Below, piece by piece: positions 10,107-21,611 of a DNA stretch of 64,000 nucleotides (position 1 is the stretch's first letter; the number at the start of each line of letters is the position of its first letter). The notes below the pieces were generated by a model. It did not search any database, was not told where the DNA came from, and saw only the letters and a list, made by a program, of their open reading frames with translations. The position numbers and the translations under genes are program-made. This DNA is from Mesostigma viride (taxonomy: Eukaryota; Streptophyta; Mesostigmatophyceae; Mesostigmatales; Mesostigmataceae): assembly GCA_009746045.1 (NCBI GenBank), contig RPFO01000156.1, positions 4,947,091 through 5,011,090 of the forward strand, written 5' to 3'.

Positions 10107-10705
10107 GTGAAAGAAACAATTTCGGATCATTGCGGGCATGGTCCACCGACACACAAGCTGACATCATCCTAAATTAAGTAACACCGGCATGCGTCACACG
10201 CTGGCCTGAACAGTGCTGAAAACGCCACTACAAACACGCACCCCCGGGCTAGTGCGTCAACCGTACAGGTTGTACCAGGTTCGATCCAAGACTGACAAAC
10301 ATAAAACTCGCCCATGGATTGACCCCTTGGGCCGGTCCGAATCCACTGTACAATAATTAATCACGACTCACTAAAGAGCCCAAATCAGTCAAAGATTCGT
10401 TAAGCAACCAGCCGACCCTAGACAGGTCCCCAGATAATCTCAGCCAGTGCAACCGAAAACGAATCTTTGCAAGCAAGTCGTATAAAACCTACAATTAATT
10501 TTCTCGGACCAATAATTAATAGCCGCTGACCCTTATAAACAACCGGGTCATCCAAGGAGAATTCAGGTGAACATGAAACCCTTTGTACTGTCACATCGAA
10601 TTATCCAGCCCATGTCGCAGACAGCCTTCCACATGCAGGCCAAGGCATAGCGGCCCTATCTTTCCCGCATGCGTTATTAAACTACATTCAGAGAAAACCG
10701 ATTGT
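10107..10705 (+). repeat. dispersed ~600-bp repeat, copy 2
   Basis: Same orientation as 906-1520 and visibly homologous along its whole length. It carries a ggttcgatcc motif at 10277-10286, resembling a pol III B box, which copy 1 lacks. The copies differ by many substitutions and indels, so they are not a recent duplication. Confidence 0.75.
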
Positions 10706-11131
10706 GTGTTTTGCATGCACTTCTAGCTTCCCTTGCTGAGACCTTTCATCGACCTATGATGCCCAAGCTTATATTGCCTTCGCATACGATTATGCACGCG
10801 CCCCCCTGCTGGCAGGGTGGGGGCTACCTACGGTCCACCACCACATGCACATGGATAGGGGCCGGCTCACACGCGTTCAATATTGCAATTGCATTGTTTC
10901 TAGATCCTCATATACAAAAATTGACTTGACCCAGCATGACCATGAAGTTCTTTGCCAGGTCGATTCCGAGACCAGGGCCAAAAGGCCGGGACCGAACATG
11001 AGCTGAGTTTGATGTTGCGCTAATGCAGGCACCCACCGCAATAAATTGCTCTTGAAAGAGCCCAAAGCATGTACCACCACAAACTCCTTGCTCAACAAAG
11101 TTTTAGGCTGTTACTGTCCAAGCGATAAGCT
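10706..11131. other. 3' flank of translin, otherwise featureless
   Basis: This is the region downstream of the translin stop codon on the minus strand. No polyadenylation motif was identified with confidence and no other gene was seen. Confidence 0.45.
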
Positions 11132-14100
11132 TTATTTTTGCTCCTGCTGGTCCTTCTTCGGGTCCAGCCCCCTGATGCGGATGTCGTAGAGGACCTCCTC
11201 GACTTTCTTTAGATCGTACTTTATCCCTGCAAAACAAAGCCACATCAGTGACCGTAACAGTTACGCATCACAGCAGCAGATCCCAAACCATGCAACCAAG
11301 AGCATATGTTAGTTAATCAAATAATAGGCGTAGACCATAACAGTGATGCAGCACAGCAGCAGATCGCAAACCATGCAACCACTAGCATACGTTAGTTACT
11401 CAAATAATAGGCGTAGACCATAACAGTCATGCAGCACAGCAGCAGATCGCAAACCATGCAAACACTAGGATATGTTAGTTACTCAAATAATAGGCGTAGA
11501 CCATAAGAGTGATGCAGCACAGCAGCAGATCCCAAACCATGCAACCAAGAGCATATGTTAGTTAATCAAATAATAGGCGTAGACCATAACAGTGATGCAG
11601 CACAGCAGCAGATCCCAAACCATGCAACCAAGAGCATATGTTAGTTAATCAAATAATAGGCGTAGACCATAACAGTGATGCAGCACAGCAGCACATCGCA
11701 AACCATGCAAACACTAGCATATATGGATTCTTTCAGCTTTCTGGCCTGCGCTGGTTGTCTCTTTGATATGTTAGTTAATCAAATTATAGACGTAGACCTA
11801 TGCAGTAGTATAGTAAATAGCGTTAGGTAAGGACATTTACCTGTGATTCAGGATGCTTACCTCTGTAGACAAGGACGATCTGTGATGTAAAAAATAATAC
11901 CCACCGTCAAACTTCCGCCGCAGAACGTCATTGCGCAGGTTAAGTTGCCGGAAGCCAGCAAACAGCTCGTTGAGGAATGAGGAGACGCGCTCGGCGCACG
12001 CATAGTCGCCCGCGGTGGCCCGGTTGATCACGTAGCGCGGCTGCAAGCACAAGAGGTTGCAAGCATCGACAATAACATGGCTCGTGGTCATGGCACAGTT
12101 GATCACGTAGCGCGTTGCTGCAAGCGCAAGAGGTTGCAAGCATCGACAATAACATGGCTCGTGGTCATGGCATGGTTGATCACGTAGCGCGTTGCTGCGA
12201 GCACAAGAGGTTGCAAGCATCGACAATAACATGGCTCGTGGTCATGGCCCGGTTGATCACGTAGCGCGGCTGCAAGCACAAGAGGTTGTAAGCATCGACA
12301 ATAACATGGCTCGTGGTCATGGCACAGTTGATCACGTAGCGCGTTGCTGCGAGCGCAAGAGGTTGCAAGCATCGACAATAACATGGCTCGTGGTCATGGC
12401 CCGGTTGATCACGTAGCGGGTTGCTGCGAGCACAAGAGGTTGCAAGCATCGACAATAACATGGCTCGTGGTCATGGCCCGGTTGATCACGTAGCGCGTTG
12501 CTGCAAGCGCAAGAGGTTGCAAGCATCGACAATAACAAGGCTCGTGGTCATGGCACAGTTGATCACGTAGCGCGTTGCTGCGAGCGCAAGAGGTTGCAAG
12601 CATCGACAATAACATGGCTCGTGGTCATGGCACGGTTGATGACGTAGCGCGTTGCTGCGAGCGCAAGAGGTTGCAAGCATCGACAATAACATGGCTCGTG
12701 GTCATGGCCCGGTTGATCACGTAGCGCGTTGCTGCGAGCGCAAGAGGTTGCAAGCATCGACAATAACATGGCTCGTGGTCATGGCCCGGTTGATGACGTA
12801 GCGCGTTGCTGCGAGCGCAAGAGGTTGCAAGCATCGACAATAACATGGCTCGTGGTCATGGCCCGGTTGATCACGTAGCGCGTTGCTGCAAGCACAAGAG
12901 GTTGCAAGCATCGACAATAACATGGCTCGTGGTCATGGCACGGTTGATGACGTAGCGCGTTGCTGCGAGCGCAAGAGGTTGCAAGCATCGACAATAACAT
13001 GGCTCGTGGTCATGGCACAGTTGATCACGTAGCGGGTTGCTGCGAGCGCAAGAGGTTGCAAGCATCGACAATAACAAGGCCCAGTCGATCCTCCGCAGCG
13101 CGGCTGCAAAGCAACCATCCAGTTGGCATGCATCCTGGCCGGGCGATGGCGTGGCTGCAAGCATCACATAATGTGAGACACATTATTCGTGTACGCTTAT
13201 GTGTTGCAAACCAAATAGACGGCATGAAAACAAAAATTAATGACATTCAATGGATTCTCCCAATTTCTGGCCTGCGCTGGTTGTCTCCTTGATTAAAGAA
13301 AACACGACGCTAACTCCCTACCGCGGGCACCGCTTTGGATGTTATGTAAACCTCCCCTACTAAACTACGCATTATACTGGTCAAGTTTACGCTTTGTTCC
13401 TAAACCTCCCCTACACTGGCCAAGGTCATGCAAGTACGCCAGAGGGCTCTACGGCTCACCAGCTCGTTGGAGAGACTGCACACGCCTGCCCATTCCCGCG
13501 TCAGCAGAACCGCCGAGACATCCCAGTCATGAAGTGCATGTAAAGTGCAAACAAGAGGTTCAGGGGCAAGCAAGGTACCAGAGGCAGGGGAGGCAAACAA
13601 GCAAAGATAAGCAAAAGAAAATAAAAGCCTGCCGAAACCACCCGGCCAATGTACGGGAATCAGCATGGGTGAAAAACTAGGTGCGGAAGAAAATTGAATT
13701 GGGAGCAATGTGGGGAAGACAGATTAGCAGTCAAACTTCCCCAGTATAGGCAAAGCAGCACGCAAATAGACGTGGCGCACACAATGTGCGCATAGGTTTA
13801 AACCGAATGTGGTGGCAGGCCGATTTCTTGTACACCGCGCACGGTGAACACTTGTTACATGCCTTGGACGTATTTCCTTTGATTGAGACGCAGGATGGGG
13901 GTTGACCCAGGGCCCTCCCTGTCAAGTCCATGCTCTCATTTTAAAATTTTTTTTCTACTTTTTTATTGCGAATCATGAGGCCTTTCCATGGTCCTACCTG
14001 GTCCTATCTGGTCCTATCTGGTCCTACCTGGTCCTTCCTGGTCCTACCTGGTCCTACCTGGTCCTATCTGGTCCTACCTGGTCCTATCTGGTCCTATCTG

Positions 14101-17100
14101 GTCCTACCTGGTCCTTCCTGGTCCTACCTGGTCCTACCTGGTCCTATCTGGTCCTATCTGGTCCTATCTGGTCCTATCTGGTCCTATCTGGTCCTATCTG
14201 GTCCTATCTGGTCCTACCTGGTCCTACAAGGCTCTTTTTTAGCATCAACCATCATGTGGGCAACCGAGACCATCGAGACAACGAGGACGTGAAGGGGACG
14301 CAATTAAAGCCGGATATCGCGGTCGGTGCGCCGTCGCGTGCCGGCAGCTCCACACACTGGGTAGCACATCGTTACCGTTGGGATAACGCGGTCGCCCTCC
14401 CATCAAAGAGTGGTCAAAGTGGGTAAACTGTCCCACTGCGAACTACAGCCGAGCGACGAGCATTCCCCAGTGGTAGGTAGCCGTCCTCGCATCCTACAGA
14501 CATGAATACGCCCGCCGCCATCGCGGTGTATGGCTCGGTGGCTGCACGCTGGCAGCAAGCGGCAAGGAGCGGGCTTCATGGGTACTCCTCCAATGCTTCT
14601 CGCACCAGCCCATGCCTATCAAACGAATACCAGCCCATGCCTATCAAACGAATACCAGCCCATGCCTATCAAACGAATACCAGCCCATGCCTATCAAACG
14701 AATACCAGCCCATGCCTATCAAACGAATACCAGCCCATGCCTATCAAACGAATACCAGCCCATGCCTATCAAACGAATACCAGCCCATGCCTATCAAACG
14801 AATACCAGCCCATGCCTATCAAACGAATACCAGCCCATGCCTATCAAACAAATACCAGCCCATGCCTATCAAACGAATACCAGCCCATGCCTATCAAACG
14901 AATACCAGCCCATGCATATCAAACGAATACCAGCCCATGCCTATCAAACGAATACCAGCCCATGCCTATCAAACGAATACCAGCCCATGCCTATCAAACG
15001 AATACCAGCCCATGCATATCAAATGAATACCAGCCCATGCCTATCAAACGAATACCAGCCCATGCATATCAAATGAATACCAGCCCATGCATATCAAATG
15101 AATACCAGCCCATGCAAATCGGTCCATTGATCCCCATCACCCATGCGGGTACCCAATAACGTGCCAGCAGCAAGCAACTAGCAACACGCAACAAGCAGCA
15201 CGCACTACATACCAGTCAAGGAATCTCGAACCCATGCCGGTAGCTAGGCGTGAGCCAGCAGCAAGCAAGGAACAGCAAGACGCTTGCCCGGCCACCCACC
15301 CCCCACCACTGCACCCCTCGCCGTACCCCCCTCGCCGTGCGACAGCAACAAACGCAACCCACGAACCGATCAAGTAATCTTCGAGGTCCACATGGAACTT
15401 GCTCGATGCTTCGTCTGCATGTGCCAGGGAGGCACCCAGGGTGTGCACGCAGACAAGCAGGCAAGTGAGGGAGGCCGCGGGGACGAGCAAGCAGGCAAGC
15501 AAAGAACGAGTGAGTATGCGAGTAAGTGACTAGGGAATAGGGAACACCGATAGAAAATATTATGACGGATGACAGCTGTCGCACAAGCGGTGCATTTAAA
15601 GGAGACAACCAGCGCAGGCCAGAAATCGGGAGAATCCGGACCATGGTAGCTCGAGCCTGCCATTATCTTTTCCGCATTTTCGAGTCGTTCAGGATGATGA
15701 ATATGAATGGAGATGGAAATGTGTGAGATGGTGCATATGGGCCATGAATATGGTGACAGCTATACACAGAAGGTGATTATTAATATGATACTACAGACGT
15801 CAGTCTTCTATAGACGTCTATACTGTAAAGTGACGGCGACAGCTATACACAGAGCAAGTGGGGTGGTCCGGACTGCTATCGCGACAGGCTGCAGCAAGCG
15901 TAATACCAACTGAGAGTCGCCGCAGAAACTGTGCCAAGGGCAACAGAAACGATCTAACCGAAGCAGGATGTGAGGTGACGTATGTCAGAGCAACAGCTGC
16001 TGTAAGGCAAAAATAGATGACAAGGGCTAAAACAACAACGAAAGAATAACAAGGCGGAAGACCACTGTTGCGCTAGATAGCAAGGCAGCATAAATTAGTT
16101 ACAAGGGAGTAATGACAGCAATAATATTGGTGATAACAACACCATTTATTTATCATTGTGATATCAATAGATAAGAGATAACAAGGGCTTGAGCAGCGGG
16201 CCAGGTACCCACCCAGCAGCAGCGACTGCACCTCTGCACGCGTCAGCAGCGCGCCCGTCTCCAGCCAGTGCACAAATGCCAGCAGGAAACACACGGTCGA
16301 CGTGGTAAACTTGAAGTGGTCGTGGAACCTGCAGGGGCTTGAGGGTGCGCGATGACAGTGAGCCATGGACGAATAGACGCATAAAAGTAGCTAGCAGGCA
16401 ACCCATGTGTGGGTGGCATGCTTGCAGGCAACCCATGCGTGGGTGGCATGCTTGCAGGCAACCCATGCGTGGGTGGCATGCTTGCAGGCAACCCATGCGT
16501 GGGTGGCATGCTTGCAGGCAACCCATGCGTGGGTGGCATGCTTGCAGGCAACCCATGCGTGGGTGGCATGCTTGCAGGCAACCCATGCGTGGGTGGCATG
16601 CTTGCAGGCAACCCATGCGTGGGTGGCATGCTTGCAGGCAACCCATGCGTGGGTGGCATGCTTGCAGGCAACAAGTGCGCAGGTGATGTGTGCTTGCAGG
16701 GGGACACGCGCGCGGGTGGGTGACACGCTTGCTTGCTTGCAGGCAGCACATGCGTGGGTGGGTGGGTGGGTGGGTGTCGTGTGCATGCGGGTACCACACT
16801 TGCGCGGGTGGCGTGCTCGTTATTGAAGTTGTAATGAACGATGCAGGTGCGTGATCACGCACACCGCGAATGAATAACCATAGCGGCTAGCAGGAAAAAT
16901 GCATAGTGGACAGGGCTGATTCAAAGCGTTTCATTACACCTGCAAGCCCCATGCAGGCATGGCCATGCATGCTTGATAGATTATAGATACCAAAGAGAAA
17001 CACCAGTTAAAAATGAAAATGGTTTCTGGTTGACAATAATGTCTAGTTATAGAGGTTTCTAGTTATAGTGGTTTCTAGTTAATATCTAGCAATCCAGCCT

Positions 17101-18547
17101 AGTTGCCGGAGGCCGGCACCCACCTGTAGTATTCCCCCTCCGGGCGACGGTAGATGATGGTGGACAGCTTGGCATAGCCCTGCCTCAGCTCCGGGATACT
17201 CTTTTTGGCCTCATGTAACGCGGCTGTCAGGCCTGGGCAACCCACAAATGGGGGCACATGAGGTCAAGAAGGGTCCGAATGTGGGATGGTGTGTGGGTGA
17301 GTCCAGGGTGAGGCAGTGGGTTGAAATGTGCGAAAGGATATGGGTGAGCAGGTACCTGAAAATGTAATTTTAGGGAAAAAGTGATTCCTGTTGAAAAATG
17401 GATCATGGACTCCACCAGTGTGGCATTATGCTGTGGCAAACAAGAAATGTATATACTACTACATGACAATTTGTTATCCTGACTAGATGGGAGCTCAAAG
17501 TGGTGGGGTATCTGAGGCTTAGGGGCATTGGTCGGGGGGGGGGGAAGGAGAGCTTGGAAGGGATTTCAAGGTTGCCTATTTCGTTTCAAGCGACGCACCA
17601 CATGCATAAGCCCTTCGTTTTATATACAAGCAAGAGATTTTTACTGGCAGTCAGCTTCTAGGCCGCCATCTGGGGACTTGGGAGATTGTCAGATCTAAGC
17701 CAGCAGTCGCAGTCGGGTTATTGGCGAGCAATGCTGAGCAAAAAATGCAGACATAATTACTATTTCCGGAACAGGCTCGATCATCCACATGGACTATCTG
17801 GGCTGCCCGCTCGAAGCTTAAATTGGTGGCATGCAGGCACGAGCAGAACGAGCATGTGTGAAAAGTGGTTAAGAAGCTAGTTTAGTGCATTATTAGTGCA
17901 CTGTGAAGGAGCTTCCAAACAATCGCTGCAGCTGAGAAAAGATCGCCAGCAAAACCTAAGAAACAATTATGAGCCATAATGCAGTAAGTTAACCCATGCT
18001 ACTGGGGGAAAAAGTTGACTGTAAGTTTTTAAGAGCAAGCACTCGCCCCCCACCTGAGAAAATGCTTCAATTCAGCCCATTTCATGATAACCCCCCCAAA
18101 AGCAAAAACTCCATGGTATAGGCTCTTTGTACGGATACCGAAACCGGAAAAACAGATTTAAAAGGATGTTTAATTGCCGAGGTAAGCAAGAGGACTTGGA
18201 AGGCGATTTTCCCTTCGAAGCTCGCACATCACTACAGCAATTTCGCAGACACCTTGGAGACCTCGATAGGTGTCAAACTAGGAAGTAGCAACGTGCCCCC
18301 AGCTAGGCGGCCAGACGGACGTACCTTGCCCGTCGGAATCCTGACCATGCACGGGAAGCAACGCATATTGCATCCTGTGGCATGTCAGGTTTATTTCTTC
18401 CACAGCGCTCCGAATGTCTTCTTTTATAGCATTGCTTTCCTCAATCGCTACCCTCAACTGTTCAAATATCTCAAAGGAGGAAGAGACGATGAGATTGTCA
18501 TGCGACGCTTCCACTCGTGGACGCTTCCTATCAGCGACGTCTTCCAT
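11132..18547 (-). CDS. TSN: translin (seven exons, 247 aa)
   Basis: Exons: 18547-18325, 17223-17124, 16328-16213, 15414-15367, 13485-13460, 12040-11905 and 11226-11132. All junctions are GT-AG and all phases agree (1, 2, 1, 1, 0, 1). The 744 nt encode 247 residues, close to the ~230-residue family length. Diagnostic blocks are EYYRFHDHFKF, LETGALLTRAEVQSLLLG, FHVDLEDYLIGVCSLSNEL, FAGFRQLNLRNDVLRRKFDG and KYDLKKVEEVLYDIRIRGL; the SNELPRYV block is plant-like. Translin forms a ring-shaped oligomer that binds single-stranded nucleic acid and, with TRAX, the C3PO RNase involved in small-RNA passenger strand and tRNA processing. Exon 5 is only 26 nt. Five introns hold minisatellites or dispersed repeats. 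The neighbouring GT29 gene is divergent. Family assignment is firm; expression is unknown. Confidence 0.94.
11243..11720. repeat. 83-bp minisatellite in translin intron 6
   Basis: About 5.7 copies with 83-bp spacing, measured from the recurring ccataa at 11335, 11418, 11501, 11584 and 11667. Units include a cagcacagcagcagatc stretch and aataataggcgtagacc. A further partial unit resumes after the dispersed repeat at 11724-11768, which therefore appears to have inserted into the array. Confidence 0.9.
11724..11768 (-). repeat. dispersed repeat R, copy 1
   Basis: Short form, diverged at its variable end (tggattctttcagctttctg). Inserted in the 83-bp minisatellite of translin intron 6. Confidence 0.8.
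12016..13078. repeat. 77-bp minisatellite derived from the translin intron 5/exon 6 boundary
   Basis: About 13-14 copies with 77-bp spacing (for example catcgac at 12064 and 12141). On the minus strand each unit contains the last ~50 nt of intron 5, including a ...GCAG acceptor, followed by ~24 nt matching the start of exon 6 (CGCTACGTGATCAACC). The array therefore consists of tandem copies of a real splice acceptor, all upstream of the authentic one at 12041. Units vary by a few bases. Confidence 0.92.
13251..13292 (-). repeat. dispersed repeat R, copy 2
   Basis: Short form (tggattctcccaatttctgg onward), ending ...gtctccttga, in translin intron 5. Confidence 0.82.
13460..13485 (-). CDS. TSN: translin micro-exon (26 nt)
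   Basis: The acceptor is gggcag at 13491-13486 and the donor gtgagc starts at 13459. With the G left over from exon 4 it reads GVCSLSNEL, which aligns with the plant translin GVCxxSNEL block and restores phase 0 for exon 6. An alternative acceptor inside it (tgtgcag) would break the frame. Confidence 0.88.
13991..14229. repeat. 10-bp minisatellite in translin intron 4
   Basis: About 24 copies of tcctaYctgg, with C/T variation at the sixth base and occasional tccttcctgg units. Open frames across it (GPIWSYLVL repeats) are artefacts of the period. Confidence 0.92.
14604..15119. repeat. 25-bp minisatellite in translin intron 4
   Basis: About 20 copies of a 25-bp unit (accagcccatgcctatcaaa plus cgaat). 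Later copies have catgcatatc and aaatgaat variants that spread as blocks, which suggests unequal exchange or slippage from the right end. Confidence 0.93.
15597..15735 (+). repeat. dispersed repeat R, copy 3 (long form)
   Basis: Begins near ggagacaaccagcgcaggcc and continues through the ccatggtagctcgagcctgc block to ttcgagtcgttcaggatgatg. Shares ~130 bp with the copy at 36327-36450. Located in translin intron 3, antisense to the gene. Confidence 0.8.
16401..16672. repeat. 30-bp minisatellite in translin intron 2
   Basis: Nine copies of a 30-bp unit (acccatgcgtgggtggcatg plus cttgcaggca), nearly identical. The array lies 73 nt upstream of exon 3 on the transcribed strand. A more irregular related stretch continues to about 16790. 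Confidence 0.92.
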
Positions 18548-19675
18548 CAGAAAAGATGTTAGCTGTCTTTAACTTTCTAGGGGAAACAAGTATGCCTAGG
18601 TAAGGCACAGAACAGAGCAGTGTCAAGGAATTCGAAAGCAGGGCTAAAGCCACAGCTGTGCAGTGTGCAATGTGCAATGTGCAGTGTGCAGTGGTGTGCA
18701 TTCTAGTACAGCTCACGTAAGAGCTCATACCGGGCAGGCTGAGGCCATGCCGTGCAGGCGTGCGAAACCTTGCAAACTATGTACGCAAGGCATCGCCAGT
18801 TCTGCCATACCGCCTAATGCTGCCGTCTTGACGAAGTTTGCACTTCTTAGTGTTCAGTTCAGTTCAGTTGGATCCCACGCCGGTCCATAGCCCGATCGAA
18901 AGAGATATCATATTGGCCGAGGGCCGGATAATTAATTGAAGTTGTTACGATGGTACTTCGTAGTGTTGCGTAAGATACTCCAGTGGCACGGAAACTCGTT
19001 TCGTTTGACGAAGTCCATTTCCCCAGTCAGTTGGCACTTGGCACGTCATGCATGGTGACGCCCATGTGCGGCGTGGGCAACAACAACAACAACAACAGCT
19101 GGTGACGAAGCCAGTTGCATCTGGGGTGCCACGTGGTGTGCCTATGTGCTGTTCCTGGAATTAAGTTCAGTTTATTCCCGCGCCCCTGCCGCGCCGTAAT
19201 TAAATGAGCTGTTCCTGTGCGCATGTGCCCTGCAGGATGACGGGGGTCGTTCTAATCGCTATTTCGTGGTGTGTGGCCGGACTTCTAGACGTCGAAGGGG
19301 CTCGTCTGTGCTGGTACAAATAAAGTTTATATTTATTCATGATGAGGTAACCTCGGCTTCATTGACAGCAACAGCCCACGCGAGATACAGCAGAGGAGGC
19401 GACAACAGGACGTGCGCTGCCTGACAATGTGTGGGCCTGACGGCCGCGGCCATTTACCGTGTAAAACCATGTAAAAGTACCATCGAAGGTTGTGAATTGG
19501 CGTTGATTTCACTATCTCGTGCTCAACTAGGGATGCCGGCCACGGTACTCCAGAATGACATTGAAATTGGGATTGAACTGAGAGGCGCCGGCGATGCAAG
19601 TGTGGCAATCTCAGAGCTAACTGTGTATATAGTGGAATGCCAAGGAGCCTGGCTAAAAGGGAATTACATAGTATA
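18548..19675. promoter_or_regulatory. divergent intergenic region between translin and GT29
   Basis: Both genes read outward from this 1.13-kb interval, so it should hold both promoters. No TATA box was identified with confidence. It contains a short tandem (gtgcaRtgtgca, 18657-18700), a CAACAA run (19080-19096) and an aataaa at 19319. A minor open frame (about 19431-19676) ends with a TAA whose final A is the first base of the GT29 ATG, so it could be an upstream ORF. Confidence 0.4.
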
Positions 19676-21611
19676 ATGAAGCGCTGTCTGCGTTGGGTAT
19701 TGACATGCTCGTTAGTCTTGTACCATACGGCGGGGTTGGAGCAGCCGCTCCCCGTGCAGTCTCTGCACGACGCGTGGTTTACTTGGGTAAACGCGGACGC
19801 GCATGATCGCGTCGCCGAGCAGGCGTTCCAGAGCGCGCTGCCATGCGCACCGACTTCCGAGGTATGCCATTGTTATGTCGTGTTCGGTTTATCCAACGGT
19901 CGTCTCCCTCGTACTTGCCCAATGCAGCGCGGCTGATAACAACCTTGTTCATCCTTGTTTATCCTTTGTTATTCATTCCTTGCTTTTCCTTGTTACATAG
20001 CCCTCGTTTAATCCTTTTTTATTCCTCGTTACGCGTTCCTTGTTCCTTGTTAATCCTTGCTGCACCTTCCTTGCTTGTTCCTTGTTATACATCCCTTGCT
20101 CACTCCATGTTATGCATTCCTCGCTGCTACCTTCTACCTGACAGGTCGATCGGCTGGCCACCAAGAGCCAGCAGTTCATGGACCACCTCTACTCGGAGGG
20201 TATACCCCCCAACGCAGCCGACCCTGTGCTGCGCGCCGCCACTGCCGTGAGGCTAATGCTGGCAGAGCTGGGCGCCCGCCAGGGGAAAAACCCTCCTCCG
20301 TTCACCGCGGGCAGAAGAAACTGTCTTCCCTCACGAGACAGCGAGTCGGCAACTAACAGAGACTTGTCAGGATACAGCGACAAGGAGGTGCTGCCAGGAT
20401 TATCGCTCTCAGAAGAAGCCAGCGGATGGCGGTCACTGCTAGCTTCATCATTGGCGGGGGAAGCTGCCGACATAGCCGCATCGGGTGGAGGAGGGGCTAC
20501 CGGTGTGCCCCTCGGCCGCTCATTGTTGGATGATGCTGTTGGGAGAGGTGGCGTGGTGGACGATGCCATGGTGGATGTTGGCTCCACCGCCAGCGTAACA
20601 CCCATGCTAGTCGACCCTCCCCTCCCCGGTCCCCTACCAGAATCTCTCCCCGTCGACAGCCATTATCCACAACATCATGTCGATAATCTGCAGCCTCCTG
20701 GCACCGACATCACTGGAGGGAAGACCACGCGGGGTCTAAATTTGGAGCAGCACCGGCGGTCACCCCGCGAGGTGCCCTCCTCGCCGGACGACGCGCCCGC
20801 ACACGTGCCGGCCGAGGATGGCGCGCTAGACCTTGCGTACGGCAGCATGATCGATCTGGTCCGCAAGCGCACGACCGGCTGGATCAGCCAGCTCTCGCCC
20901 AACTCGACCATCCTGGTGGGCAACAGCCAGAAGCTGCTGGCGGCCGACCCGCCCCTTGGTGACGTCATCAACGGCTACGATGACGTCATCCGGTTCAACA
21001 GCAAGCGGATCGCCGAGTACGTGCGTGCGATCGGGTCCAAGACGACCGTCATGGTCATGGGCGACTTCCAATGGACGTGCGGCTGCAACGGCGGCGAGTG
21101 CTGCAACGCGACGCAGGTGGCCGCGTTCTGGTCGCGCGTGGGTGATGTCCGCGCGCTATTAGTCTCCTTCAAGCGGTTCCTCCACGCGTCCGTGTTCAAG
21201 CGTGGCGCGCGGCCGCAGGGTGTCTCGGTCCACGAGCTCGGCCACATCGACTGCTTCGAGCAGGACCACCCGTTTGACTGCTCCAAGCTGCAGTATGTGC
21301 GCGCGAGCATGCTGAACGCGTGGCTGGACCAGAAGCGGGCGGAGGGGCACCGGGGCCTTGTGAGCCGCATCCCGTGGGGCAAGCGCATCCGCACGGGCAC
21401 GCAGACGCTGATGCTGCTGCTGTTCCATGGGATGGTGCCCACGATCGCCGGTTATGACCTTGGGTGCGAGCAGAATCACCACTTTTACGAGAGCAACCAC
21501 GGCGCGTTCCGTTGGTACGACCACGAGACGCCCGTCGTGTTGGACTTGGTGCGCGAGGGGCTCGTGCGGGCGCTGGATGTTCCCTCGAACACGGGCACAC
21601 ATCCCTGTTAA
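19676..21611 (+). CDS. GT29 sialyltransferase-like glycosyltransferase (two exons, 550 aa)
   Basis: Exon 1 is 19676-19861 and exon 2 is 20145-21611, with a 283-nt GT-AG intron in phase 0. The N-terminus (MKRCLRWVLTCSLVLYH) is a basic-hydrophobic signal anchor typical of Golgi type II enzymes. A low-complexity stem (residues ~75-280) leads to the catalytic region. The L sialylmotif is at ~317-352 (ILVGNSQKLL, DDVIRFN), an S-like region is near 480, and the VS-type HHFYE is at ~505. GT29 enzymes transfer sialic acid from CMP-donors. Plant and algal members exist, although plants generally lack sialic acid, so the substrate could be Kdo or another sugar. The intron consists of ccttgtt-type imperfect repeats. 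Confidence 0.88.

Noticed and set aside
10277-10286. B-box-like ggttcgatcc as a tRNA gene
   Set aside because: No cloverleaf could be drawn around it and the other copy of the repeat lacks the motif.
11837-13167. Array of regularly spaced repeats resembling a CRISPR
   Set aside because: Units are contiguous 77-bp tandem repeats without unique spacers and are derived from a eukaryotic splice junction.
14502-15159. Repetitive AYQTNTSPCLSNEYQP-type protein
   Set aside because: A 25-bp minisatellite read in three frames, located in translin intron 4 on the opposite strand.
16339-16862. Repetitive GWHACRQPMR / WVACLQATHA proteins
   Set aside because: A 30-bp minisatellite in translin intron 2; all six frames stay open because of the period.
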